The position numbers and the translations under genes were made by a program. The notes below the pieces were generated by a model. It was not told where the DNA came from. It ran no database searches and was given only the letters and a program-made list of their open reading frames with translations. 5,287 nucleotides of DNA, taken from NCBI GenBank assembly GCA_937967725.1, contig CALBSY010000371.1:1-5287 (forward strand), written 5' to 3'. The DNA is from an uncultured Alphaproteobacteria bacterium (lineage in GTDB: Bacteria; Pseudomonadota; Alphaproteobacteria; Caulobacterales; Aquidulcibacteraceae). Below are positions 1-5,260 of this stretch, in pieces (position 1 is the first letter of the stretch; every line of letters begins with the position of its first letter).

Positions 1-58
1 TCGTTCTTCGTTTTTGGTTTTTTGTTCTTGGTTCTCGCTCTCGGGTGCCCTCTCTCTC
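1..58. repeat. Low-complexity pyrimidine-rich tract beyond the 3' end of the VWA gene
   Basis: The + strand is T/C/G-rich with almost no A. Read on the minus strand it is a purine-rich run built from AGAAC, CCAAGAAC and CAAAAAC-like words. It lies just past the 8-bp-period repeat and is non-coding on either strand as far as I can see. From memory, CCAAGAACC-like strings often accompany CGCAGAGG-type repeats in bacterial intergenic DNA, so it may belong to the same element. The window starts inside it, so its left end is unknown. Confidence 0.45.
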
Positions 59-147
59 CTTTGCGATCTCTGTGTCTCCGCGTCTCCGCGTCGAATCGGC
101 TGCCACTCCTTCGCGACCTCTGCGGATCTCTGCGCCTCTGCGTTGAA
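59..147. repeat. Two degenerate ~37-39-bp direct copies made of 8-bp CTCTGCG-type units
   Basis: Copy A (59-95) reads ctttgcga, tctctgtg, tctccgcg, tctccgcg, tcgaa, an unbroken 8-bp period. Copy B (109-147) reads cttcgcga, cctctgcg, (ga), tctctgcg, cctctgcg, ttgaa. The two are separated by 13 bp. On the minus strand this is the CGCAGAGG / CGCGGAGA / CACAGAGA family of repeats ending in TTCAACGCAGAG. The block begins 49 nt after the stop codon of the leftward VWA gene, so it falls in that gene's 3' flank. From memory, similar CGCAGAG-type repeats occur between genes in unrelated bacterial phyla. No function is known to me. Confidence 0.75.
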
Positions 148-196
148 ACGATGCACCCCAGTGCGGGCACGTAGAACAACGCGCCGCTGCGCGGCC

Positions 197-1303
197 CTAC
201 TTCCGCACGTACGTTCCCGCGTTCTGGAGCGCGAGCTGCTTCAGGAGCCAGCTGTCGATGCCGACGGCGATGCAGTGGATCGACGCGCGGCGCAGGCGGT
301 TGCGCGCCCGGACCGCGGCAAGGATCTCGACGCCGCCGGTGACCTTGCCCCCGCTCGGCTCGCCGTCGGAGAGCAGGTAGATCGCCTCGACGTCCTCCTC
401 CTCGAGGGCGCGCTCGAGGGCGTCGTAGAGGTACGTGCCGCCCGAGGGGGAGAGCTCCTTCAGGTCGGACGCCAGCTCGGCGCGAGTGGCGGCGCCCACC
501 GACGCGAGGCCCTTGCGCCACGCCCAGACCTCGGTGCCGAAGAAGACCACGTTCACCTTCGAGCCCCGCTCCAGCTTGTCCACGGCGCCGAGCACCTCCT
601 CCACGGCGATCTCGAAGCGCGTGCGGCGTTCGTCCCCGTCGACGCGCATCATCGAGGCCGACCGGTCCACCACGAACACGACGGCGCCGCCCTCGACGGG
701 CACGCCGAAGAAGGTGGAGGCCGTGCGGGGCCCGCCGGCCGCGGCCTCGCGCGCCCCCGGCGGATGCTCGGGGACGACGAAGGCGGCGCCGTAATCCTTC
801 CACCAGCTGCGCCAGTGCTCGGTGTAGTCGCCGAAACCGAGCGCGGTGATGCGGTGCAGCGCGTCGGCGATCGCCCGGCGCGCCCGGGCCTGGCGCTCGC
901 GATCGAGCTGCACGATCAGCGGCTCGATCGCCTCCTTCGCGCGGCCGCGGCCCAGCGCCTCCGCGGCGGCGAACGCGCCGCTATCGGCAGCCGTGACAAC
1001 AATTTCGCGGCGGCGCAGCCAGTTGCCGCGCGTATCCCGCTCATACGCCCGCAGCACGTCACGGGTGGAGAAACCCGCCGCGGCAGCGCGGCGGGCGTCG
1101 CGTTCGAGAGAACGGGTGCGCGCCGTGCTAAGCGCCGCATCAGCATCCCGCGTATCGGCGGTCCCCAAATCGGCATCGGGGCGAGTCGTATTCGTGAGCG
1201 CGTCTGTCGTCGCGGGGCGCGCCGAGACGGTGGGCGCATTGGCGCGTTGAGCGGCCGCCTCCCCGGCGAGCATGATTAAAGCGGCGGCAAGCATAAACCG
1301 CAT
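197..1303 (-). CDS. Exported VWA-domain protein with HEAT-like middle segment
   Basis: A 368-residue protein probably sent across the inner membrane. Residues 1-18 form a signal peptide (MRF, hydrophobic AAALIMLAG, likely cleavage after EAAA). Residues 20-70 are a low-complexity A/T/D/R linker. Residues 106-155 are helical and HEAT-like (EALGRGRAKEAIEPLI). They are followed by a Trp-rich link (WRSWWKDYGAAFVVPE, 164-179) that I associate, from memory, with planctomycete HEAT-VWA proteins. The VWA domain is at about 205-368 with a complete metal site: D213-x-S215-x-S217, T290 in SGGT and D313 in LSDGEP. Metal-dependent protein or ligand binding is therefore likely; the partner is unknown. The ATG is preceded at 7 nt by GGAG (complement of 1311-1314). 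The gene is divergent from an ECF sigma gene and shares its promoter region. Codons after about residue 107 are ~97% G/C-ending against ~72% before, suggesting a mosaic gene. Confidence 0.9.
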   Translation of the reverse strand: MRFMLAAALIMLAGEAAAQRANAPTVSARPATTDALTNTTRPDADLGTADTRDADAALSTARTRSLERDARRAAAAGFSTRDVLRAYERDTRGNWLRRREIVVTAADSGAFAAAEALGRGRAKEAIEPLIVQLDRERQARARRAIADALHRITALGFGDYTEHWRSWWKDYGAAFVVPEHPPGAREAAAGGPRTASTFFGVPVEGGAVVFVVDRSASMMRVDGDERRTRFEIAVEEVLGAVDKLERGSKVNVVFFGTEVWAWRKGLASVGAATRAELASDLKELSPSGGTYLYDALERALEEEDVEAIYLLSDGEPSGGKVTGGVEILAAVRARNRLRRASIHCIAVGIDSWLLKQLALQNAGTYVRK

Positions 1304-1321
1304 CGTCAGTCTCCGGCGGCA

Positions 1322-1349
1322 GGAATAGTTCGCCTTTGCGATACGTAAT
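1322..1349 (+). promoter_or_regulatory. Predicted ECF-type promoter of the sigma/anti-sigma operon
   Basis: GGAATA (1322-1327, -35 type), a 16-bp spacer, then CGTAAT (1344-1349, -10 type). This is the usual architecture of ECF promoters (a GGAA-type -35, 16-17 bp spacer and CGT-containing -10). It points at the sigma gene, with an implied leader of roughly 35-40 nt and a GGGGAG Shine-Dalgarno at 1383-1388, 5 nt before the ATG. Autoregulation by the encoded sigma is the natural inference. It is strengthened by the mirrored copy on the other strand. Confidence 0.7.
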
Positions 1350-1367
1350 ACAAGCTTGGATTATTCC
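1340..1367 (-). promoter_or_regulatory. Predicted ECF-type promoter of the VWA gene, mirror image of the sigma promoter
   Basis: On the minus strand GGAATA (1367-1362), a 16-bp spacer and CGTATC (1345-1340) repeat the architecture of the opposite promoter. Both share the central TACGTA (1342-1347), and the pair is symmetric about 1344.5. Transcription would start near 1333, giving a leader of about 30 nt with GGAG 7 nt before the VWA start codon. The same sigma factor probably reads both directions. Confidence 0.7.
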
Positions 1368-1393
1368 AGGCGCGGCACGCGCGGGGAGACGCG

Positions 1394-1927
1394 ATGGCGG
1401 CGTCGGAGGCTGAGTTCAGACGTATGCTGGTGGAGATGCTCCCCAGATTGCGCCGCTACGCGCACGCGCTGGCGCGCGAGCCGGAGGCAGGCGAGGACCT
1501 TGCACAATCGGCGGCGGCGCATGCGCTGAGGCAACAGGCGTTCTATACGCCGGGGCTGCGCTTCGACGTGTGGCTATTCAGACTGACGCGAAATCTTTGG
1601 ATCGATCAATTGCGCCGGAGCGGCGCACGGCCCGAAGTCGTGGACACCGATACTGTCTTACGCGCGGCCGAGCCGGCAGTGGACATGGAGCGACGATTGA
1701 TGGCGGCGCGCGCACTCACCGCGTTTCGCGCGTTGCCCGATGCGTTGCGTGAGACAGCGGCTTTGGTGCTGCTCGAAGGCCTGACCTACCAAGAGACGGC
1801 GCAATTGTTGGGTGTGCCCATTGGCACGGTGATGAGCCGTGTTTCGCGCGCGCGAGCATCGATCGCGCGTTTCGTATTAGGCGAAGCGCCGCATGGCGGC
1901 CACGGGTTGGAGCGCCATGACCATTAG
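1394..1927 (+). CDS. ECF-family RNA polymerase sigma factor
   Basis: A 177-residue cytoplasmic sigma-70 family protein with only regions 2 and 4, the ECF layout and usual length. Region 2 spans about residues 10-79. It includes EDLAQ (34-38) of region 2.2 and the promoter-melting/-10 stretch FDVWLFRLTRNLWIDQLRR (57-75). Region 4 spans about 105-160. It has LPDALRETAALVLLEGLTYQ leading into the helix-turn-helix ETAQLLGVPIGTVMSRVSRAR, which recognises the -35. The ATG at 1394 has GGGGAG 5 nt upstream. The stop lies inside the next gene, a membrane-anchored anti-sigma factor, so the two are probably translationally coupled. The predicted target is GGAATA-N16-CGTA, present twice upstream. This resembles but differs from the EcfG general-stress consensus (GGAAC-N16/17-CGTT). 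No PhyR or NepR gene is adjacent, so I do not call it EcfG. The inducing signal is unknown. Confidence 0.93.
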   Translation: MAASEAEFRRMLVEMLPRLRRYAHALAREPEAGEDLAQSAAAHALRQQAFYTPGLRFDVWLFRLTRNLWIDQLRRSGARPEVVDTDTVLRAAEPAVDMERRLMAARALTAFRALPDALRETAALVLLEGLTYQETAQLLGVPIGTVMSRVSRARASIARFVLGEAPHGGHGLERHDH

Positions 1928-2603
1928 CGACGATATTCTCTCGGCATACTTAGATGGCGAGCTCGAACCGGCCGAAGCCGAGCGCGTGCGGACCTTGGTT
2001 GAGCGAGACGCGGGTCTTGTCGAACGGCTCGCGCGTCTTGAGCAAGCGGGCGTGCTAACGCGCGCGGCCTTCGCGCCGCTGATGGCTTCACCAGCGCCGC
2101 ACGCGCTTCGCGTTGCCAGCGGCGAACGCTTCGATTGGAAGCGGATCGTGGCGCGATCGGCGACCGCGCTGGCGGCCTGCGCGGCAGGCATCGTGCTGGG
2201 TGTGTCGTTGCGAGGCGAGGGCGCCGGGCGCCTATTCGCGCTGGACCGGGGTATGCTCGCGGCGCCTGCGCTTGCTAGCGGACTTGATACGACGATGAGC
2301 GGCGCGTCGAGCGTGCGCGGCGGCGTCGCGGTCACGCCGGTCTACAGTTTTCGCGACGTGGACGGCCGTGCATGCCGGGTGTTCCGCAGTGAAGCGGGTG
2401 CAACTGTGCTCGAAGGCGCAGCTTGTCGAGAGGGCGGCGCTTGGCGCATCGAAGCACTGGCGCCGGCGGTGGCTGTGGAAGGGCGCTTCAGCCAAGCTAG
2501 CGGCGACGAGCCTGCGGCGGTGGCCGGCGCGATGGACCGCCTGTGGGCGGACGAGATTGCGGCGGAAGAAGAAGCGATTTTGACCGACCACGACTGGCGC
2601 TAA
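1917..2603 (+). CDS. Membrane-anchored anti-sigma factor with periplasmic 17-kDa-antigen-like domain
   Basis: Numbered from the ATG at 1917 (228 residues). Residues 1-45 form the cytoplasmic helical sigma-binding part (DDILSAYLDGELEPAEAERV), the typical anti-sigma opening. The H-x3-C-x2-C zinc motif of ZAS proteins is absent. One transmembrane helix lies at about 78-98 (TALAACAAGIVLGVSL). The periplasmic part carries TPVYSFRDVDGRACRVF and LEGAACREGGAWRI (about 140-178), with C153 and C170 likely able to form a disulfide. This resembles the rickettsial 17-kDa surface antigen type 2 fold. An acidic tail ends in W-R. An in-frame ATG at 1893 would add 8 residues. I prefer 1917 because GGAG (1909-1912) precedes it and the anti-sigma motif begins there, though the spacing is short. 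The overlap with sigma is 11 nt. Its likely role is to hold the sigma factor inactive at the membrane until an envelope signal arrives. Confidence 0.85.
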   Translation: MTISDDILSAYLDGELEPAEAERVRTLVERDAGLVERLARLEQAGVLTRAAFAPLMASPAPHALRVASGERFDWKRIVARSATALAACAAGIVLGVSLRGEGAGRLFALDRGMLAAPALASGLDTTMSGASSVRGGVAVTPVYSFRDVDGRACRVFRSEAGATVLEGAACREGGAWRIEALAPAVAVEGRFSQASGDEPAAVAGAMDRLWADEIAAEEEAILTDHDWR

Positions 2604-3922
2604 ATCACCCAGCCAACGAGCTCATGGCCTTCGCCGCCCAAGATTTCGAGTTGGGTGATTGTGCCTGGTGCGATTTCCTCATCGCTGTCGACATAGGTGA
2701 CGCCGTCGATCTCGGGGGCGTCGGCTTTGGTGCGGAAGGCGTAGGCCTCGGCGTCATCGTCCCAGCCGTCGCAAATGGCCTCGACGGTCTTACCGATCGT
2801 GTGCTGAGCGCGCGCGTGCGCGAGCGTGGTCTGCACTTCCATGAAGCGGTCAAAACGCTCGTTGACGTCGTCCTGATCGACGTGGTCGGGAAGATCGCGT
2901 GAGGGCGCGCCTTCCACGTTCTCGTATTTGAAGCATCCGGCGCGATCGATTTCGGCCTCTTCGATGAACTCGAGCAGGGTTTCGAAGTCGTCTTCGGTTT
3001 CGCCAGGAAAGCCGACGATAAAAGACGAGCGGATAGTCAGGTCTGGGCAGATTGAGCGCCAAGTCTTGATGCGGTCGAGGACTTTGTCCTGGTTCGCGGG
3101 GCGGCGCATGGCTTTGAGTACAGTGGGTGATGCGTGCTGGAACGGGATGTCGAGGTAGGGCACGATTTTGCCTTCGGCCATCAGGCCGACGACTTCGTCG
3201 ACGTGTGGATAGGGATAGACGTAGTGGAGGCGAACCCAAACGCCGAGTTCGCCGAGTTCCTTGCAAAGATCGTAGAATTTGGCGCGGACGGTGCGGTCTT
3301 TCCACTTGCTCTCCGCGTACTTGACGTCGACGCCGTAAGCGGAGGTGTCCTGCGAAATCACCAGCAGTTCTTTCACCCCGGCCTTCACCAGCGACTCTGC
3401 TTCCTTCAGCACGGCGTTGGCGGGACGTGAAACGAGATCGCCACGAATGCTCGGGATGATGCAGAAGGTGCAGCGATTGTTGCAGCCTTCGGAAATCTTC
3501 AAATAGGCGTAGTGGCGCGGCGTAAGCCGGAAACCGCCTTCGGGTACAAGATCAATCTTCGGATCGTGGACTTGCGGCAGATGCGTATGCACTGCGCCTA
3601 CAACCGTTTCGTATTGGTGCGGCCCAGTGACTTCGAGCACTTTCGGATGCGTGTCGCGAATGAGCGACTCTTCCTTGCCAAGGCAGCCGGTGACGATGAC
3701 CTTGCCGTTCTCCGCGATAGCTTCGCCGATGGCGTCGAGACTCTCGGCCTTAGCGCTATCGAGGAAGCCGCAAGTGTTCACGACGACGAGGTCGGCGCCT
3801 TCGTAGGAGCCGCTGAGTTGATAGCCCTCGGAGCGCAGGCGCGTGATGATGCGCTCGCTGTCAACGAGCGCCTTGGGGCAGCCGAGGCTGACCACGCCAA
3901 TGGTGGGGGCCTTTGTGGACAT
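2600..3922 (-). CDS. rimO: Ribosomal protein uS12 (Asp) methylthiotransferase RimO
   Basis: A radical-SAM enzyme of 440 residues (E. coli RimO is 441) that adds a beta-methylthio group to the conserved aspartate of ribosomal protein uS12. The N-terminal MTTase domain has its cluster cysteines C15 (SLGCPKALVDSE), C51 (VNTCGFLDSAK) and C80 (VTGCLGKE). The radical-SAM cluster motif is C147-x3-C151-x2-C154 (SEGCNNRCTFCIIPSIRG). Further family signatures are YPYPH (236-240), YLDIPFQHAS (256-265), GFPGETEDDF (304-313) and FKYENVEGAP (331-340). A TRAM domain occupies about 375-440. The SLGCPK and VEGAP signatures favour RimO over its paralogue MiaB. A GAAG lies 9 nt before the ATG. The stop overlaps that of the convergent anti-sigma gene by 4 nt. 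Nothing suggests a functional link to either neighbour. All key residues are intact. Confidence 0.97.
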   Translation of the reverse strand: MSTKAPTIGVVSLGCPKALVDSERIITRLRSEGYQLSGSYEGADLVVVNTCGFLDSAKAESLDAIGEAIAENGKVIVTGCLGKEESLIRDTHPKVLEVTGPHQYETVVGAVHTHLPQVHDPKIDLVPEGGFRLTPRHYAYLKISEGCNNRCTFCIIPSIRGDLVSRPANAVLKEAESLVKAGVKELLVISQDTSAYGVDVKYAESKWKDRTVRAKFYDLCKELGELGVWVRLHYVYPYPHVDEVVGLMAEGKIVPYLDIPFQHASPTVLKAMRRPANQDKVLDRIKTWRSICPDLTIRSSFIVGFPGETEDDFETLLEFIEEAEIDRAGCFKYENVEGAPSRDLPDHVDQDDVNERFDRFMEVQTTLAHARAQHTIGKTVEAICDGWDDDAEAYAFRTKADAPEIDGVTYVDSDEEIAPGTITQLEILGGEGHELVGWVI

Positions 3923-3990
3923 GAGGCGGGGCTTCTAGCTCAGCGGCCGACTTATCCCAAGCGGCGGGCGGGTGCGGCGCCTGGCGCTGC

Positions 3991-4005
3991 TGCGAATGAC
4001 TTGCA
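3991..4005. promoter_or_regulatory. Candidate Fur-box-like operator 1 upstream of bfd-bfr
   Basis: TGCGAATGACTTGCA is an imperfect 7-1-7 dyad (5 of 7 half-site pairs match), the arrangement of a Fur box, and resembles TGCGAATGA-type proteobacterial sites I know from memory. It sits 81 nt before the bfd start codon and overlaps a weak -35 candidate, TTGCAA (4001-4006), which is followed after 17 bp by TACATC. Iron-dependent control of bfd is established in E. coli. The regulator here (Fur, or another Fur-family protein such as Irr) is inferred. Confidence 0.4.
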
Positions 4006-4034
4006 AGAACCGCAAAGCTCGGCTACATCCCTCC

Positions 4035-4049
4035 TGCGACTGCTTCGCA
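4035..4049. promoter_or_regulatory. Candidate Fur-box-like operator 2 / leader hairpin upstream of bfd-bfr
   Basis: TGCGACTGCTTCGCA matches operator 1 at 11 of 15 positions and is the same kind of 7-1-7 dyad. Its centre is 44 bp from that of operator 1, about four helical turns. With one flanking base on each side it is a perfect 6-bp inverted repeat, CTGCGA-ctgct-TCGCAG (4034-4050). It could therefore also fold in the bfd leader RNA if transcription starts upstream. No T-run follows on the + strand, so it is not an intrinsic terminator. Confidence 0.35.
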
Positions 4050-4086
4050 GCCGCCAAAAAGGTCTTTGCTTACAGAGAAGTGCCGG

Positions 4087-4284
4087 ATGTACGTCTGCAA
4101 TTGTAACGGCGTGACTCGCAGTGAGGTGGACGAAGCCATCGCCGCGGGGGCGCAGGGGCCGAAGGACGTGCTCGCCCATCACGGCTGCGAGCCCTGTTGC
4201 GGACGCTGCCTGCCCGAGATCGCCGAAGGCATTACGTGCGGCGGGATGGCCGGTCAGCCCCGGAGCCTCGTCGCGGCGGAGTAG
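4087..4284 (+). CDS. bfd: Bacterioferritin-associated ferredoxin
   Basis: A 65-residue [2Fe-2S] protein that docks on bacterioferritin and passes electrons to its heme so that stored ferric iron is reduced and released to the cytosol. The whole protein is one BFD-like [2Fe-2S] domain. The cluster ligands C4 and C6 (MYVCNCNGVT) and C38 and C41 (CEPCCGRCLPEI) occur at the same numbering as in E. coli Bfd. C34, C37 and C51 are additional. I start at ATG 4087 because it places C4 and C6 correctly and has GAGAAG 6 nt upstream; an in-frame TTG at 4066 would only add a non-conserved extension. Bfr begins 6 nt after the stop, so the partner pair is an operon. Two Fur-box-like dyads upstream suggest iron control. 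The protein is intact and of normal length. Confidence 0.96.
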   Translation: MYVCNCNGVTRSEVDEAIAAGAQGPKDVLAHHGCEPCCGRCLPEIAEGITCGGMAGQPRSLVAAE

Positions 4285-4290
4285 CGCGCG

Positions 4291-4779
4291 ATGAAAGGCG
4301 ATCCGGACGTCATCAAGAAGCTCAATCAGATTCTGACCAACGAGCTGACCTCGATCAATCAGTACTTCCTGCACGCGCGGATGTATCAGAACGAGGGGTA
4401 CGGAAAGCTCGGCAAGAAGACCTACGAAGAGTCGATCGAGGAGATGAACCATGCCGACCGGCTGGTGAAACGCATCCTTATGATCGAAGGCCTGCCCAAC
4501 TTGCAGGCGCTCAACAAACTGAAAATCGGCACCAACGTCGAAGAACGATTGAACGCCGATCTCGCGGCGGAAACGACCGGCCGCGCGGCGATGATCGAAG
4601 GCGTGGCGCTGTGCGAAGAGAAGCAAGATTATGTGTCCCGCGACATGCTGACGGAGATCCTCGCGGATACCGAAGAGCACATCGATTTTCTCGAGACCCA
4701 GTTGCAAAATCTCGAACAACTCGGGCTGCAGAACTACCTACAGAGCCAGTACGAATTGGACGGCGCGTCCGAAAGTTAG
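4291..4779 (+). CDS. bfr: Bacterioferritin, with Thr at ferroxidase position 127
   Basis: A 162-residue ferritin-like four-helix protein that assembles into a 24-subunit heme-containing iron store. It opens with the classic MKGDPDVIKKLN. The heme ligand M52 is present (EEMNHAD). Of the diiron ferroxidase ligands, E18, E51, H54, E94 and H130 are present. Position 127 is Thr (ILADTEEHID against E. coli ILRDEEGHID, aligned without gaps), so one expected carboxylate is lost. The C-terminus (LETQLQNLEQLGLQNYLQSQ) and LPNLQALNKLKIG are canonical. The sequence looks closer to gamma/betaproteobacterial Bfr than to the Caulobacter/Rhizobium type I recall. GGAG (4278-4281) lies 9 nt before the ATG, at the end of bfd. 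The stop overlaps the convergent downstream gene by 4 nt. The variant may reflect a specialised subunit or a tolerated natural change. Confidence 0.96.
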   Translation: MKGDPDVIKKLNQILTNELTSINQYFLHARMYQNEGYGKLGKKTYEESIEEMNHADRLVKRILMIEGLPNLQALNKLKIGTNVEERLNADLAAETTGRAAMIEGVALCEEKQDYVSRDMLTEILADTEEHIDFLETQLQNLEQLGLQNYLQSQYELDGASES

Positions 4780-5258
4780 CGGCTCATCGCGGCGCCGGGC
4801 GGGATGTGAAAACGCGCGACTTCCGCAAAGCCTTCGCCGCGCTCGAGCAGATGCGCTTCCTGGGCCCCAAGCACGAGCCAGTCGGCGGCTTCTTCATACG
4901 TCTCGAACTGGCGCACTTCGCTCGACATGCCTTTGCGCATGTCGCGCCCCGCGAGCCAATGCTCGACATAGGGCCGCGCCGCATCGCAATGGCAGATCCA
5001 GGCCGCACGACGATAGATTTCCAGCTTGAGCGGCTCGAATAAAACCCGGTAGCTGGCGAAAAGATCGTCCAGCGCTGGCAGCGAAACGGCGCTGAAGTCG
5101 GCGCCCGGCCGGACGATGTTGAGCGCGTCGCTCTTCAAGACGTCCGGGTGCGCTGCGGAGAAACGCGCCAGCGCTTTTAGTTCCGCCAACGAAATAGCGT
5201 CTTGGTAGGCGACCAGATTCAGCTCAAGCGCCGGATTGTACTGAAGAACGATGGTCAC
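4776..5258 (-). CDS. Protein of unknown function, possibly SpoIIAA/STAS-like
   Basis: A 160-residue protein I cannot assign. It has no signal peptide or membrane helix and is probably cytoplasmic. Visible features are a beta-like start (IVLQYNPALELNLVAY), a helix (ISLAELKALARFSAAHP), a central LNIVRPGADFSAV, a helix at about 60-72, then LEIYRRAAWICHCD with C89 and C91. Near the C-terminus is VRQFETYEEAADWL (115-128). The F-x-x-x-x-E-A-x-x-W-L pattern together with alternating beta and alpha segments recalls SpoIIAA-like (STAS-fold) proteins, but the match is weak. It starts at GTG (5258-5256), supported by GGGAGG (complement of 5266-5271) 7 nt upstream, the best Shine-Dalgarno in the window. 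It converges on bfr with a 4-nt stop-codon overlap and is not co-transcribed with any gene seen here. Confidence 0.8.
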   Translation of the reverse strand: MTIVLQYNPALELNLVAYQDAISLAELKALARFSAAHPDVLKSDALNIVRPGADFSAVSLPALDDLFASYRVLFEPLKLEIYRRAAWICHCDAARPYVEHWLAGRDMRKGMSSEVRQFETYEEAADWLVLGAQEAHLLERGEGFAEVARFHIPPGAAMSR

Positions 5259-5260
5259 CG

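Noticed and set aside
59..147. CRISPR array
   Set aside because: The units are only 8 bp, degenerate and contiguous, with no unique spacers of regular length and no cas genes.
148..196. Intrinsic terminator for the VWA gene
   Set aside because: Only 4-bp stems (for example GCAC-CCCA-GTGC) are visible just after the stop, and no U-run follows in the direction of transcription.
14..1279. Long open frame on the + strand (421 codons) opposite the VWA gene
   Set aside because: It is the antisense shadow of a GC-rich gene. The translation is low-complexity Arg/Ala/Gly with no recognisable domain, while the minus strand has a signal peptide, a full VWA metal site and a proper Shine-Dalgarno.
1322..1349. 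EcfG general-stress promoter
   Set aside because: EcfG sites are GGAAC-N16/17-CGTT; here both copies are GGAATA and CGTA, and no phyR or nepR gene is adjacent.
3926..3998. TAGCTCAG string resembling a tRNA D-arm in the rimO-bfd gap
   Set aside because: There is no matching acceptor stem, no anticodon or T-arm (GTTCRANNC) and no CCA end at a suitable distance.
4066..4086. Upstream TTG start for bfd
   Set aside because: It would add seven non-conserved residues and displace the canonical C4/C6 numbering; ATG 4087 has a suitable GAGAAG upstream.
3512..4114. Plus-strand open frame opposite rimO running into the bfd leader
   Set aside because: Antisense to the radical-SAM cluster region of an intact rimO; no domain or ribosome-binding site supports it.
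3952..4719. Minus-strand open frame of 255 codons opposite bfd and bfr
   Set aside because: Bfd and Bfr on the + strand have all their diagnostic residues; the minus frame has no family resemblance and runs across both of them.
4197..5042. Plus-strand open frame of 281 codons
   Set aside because: It overlaps bfd, bfr and the downstream leftward gene in another frame and is rich in Arg/Asp repeats typical of a frame shadow.
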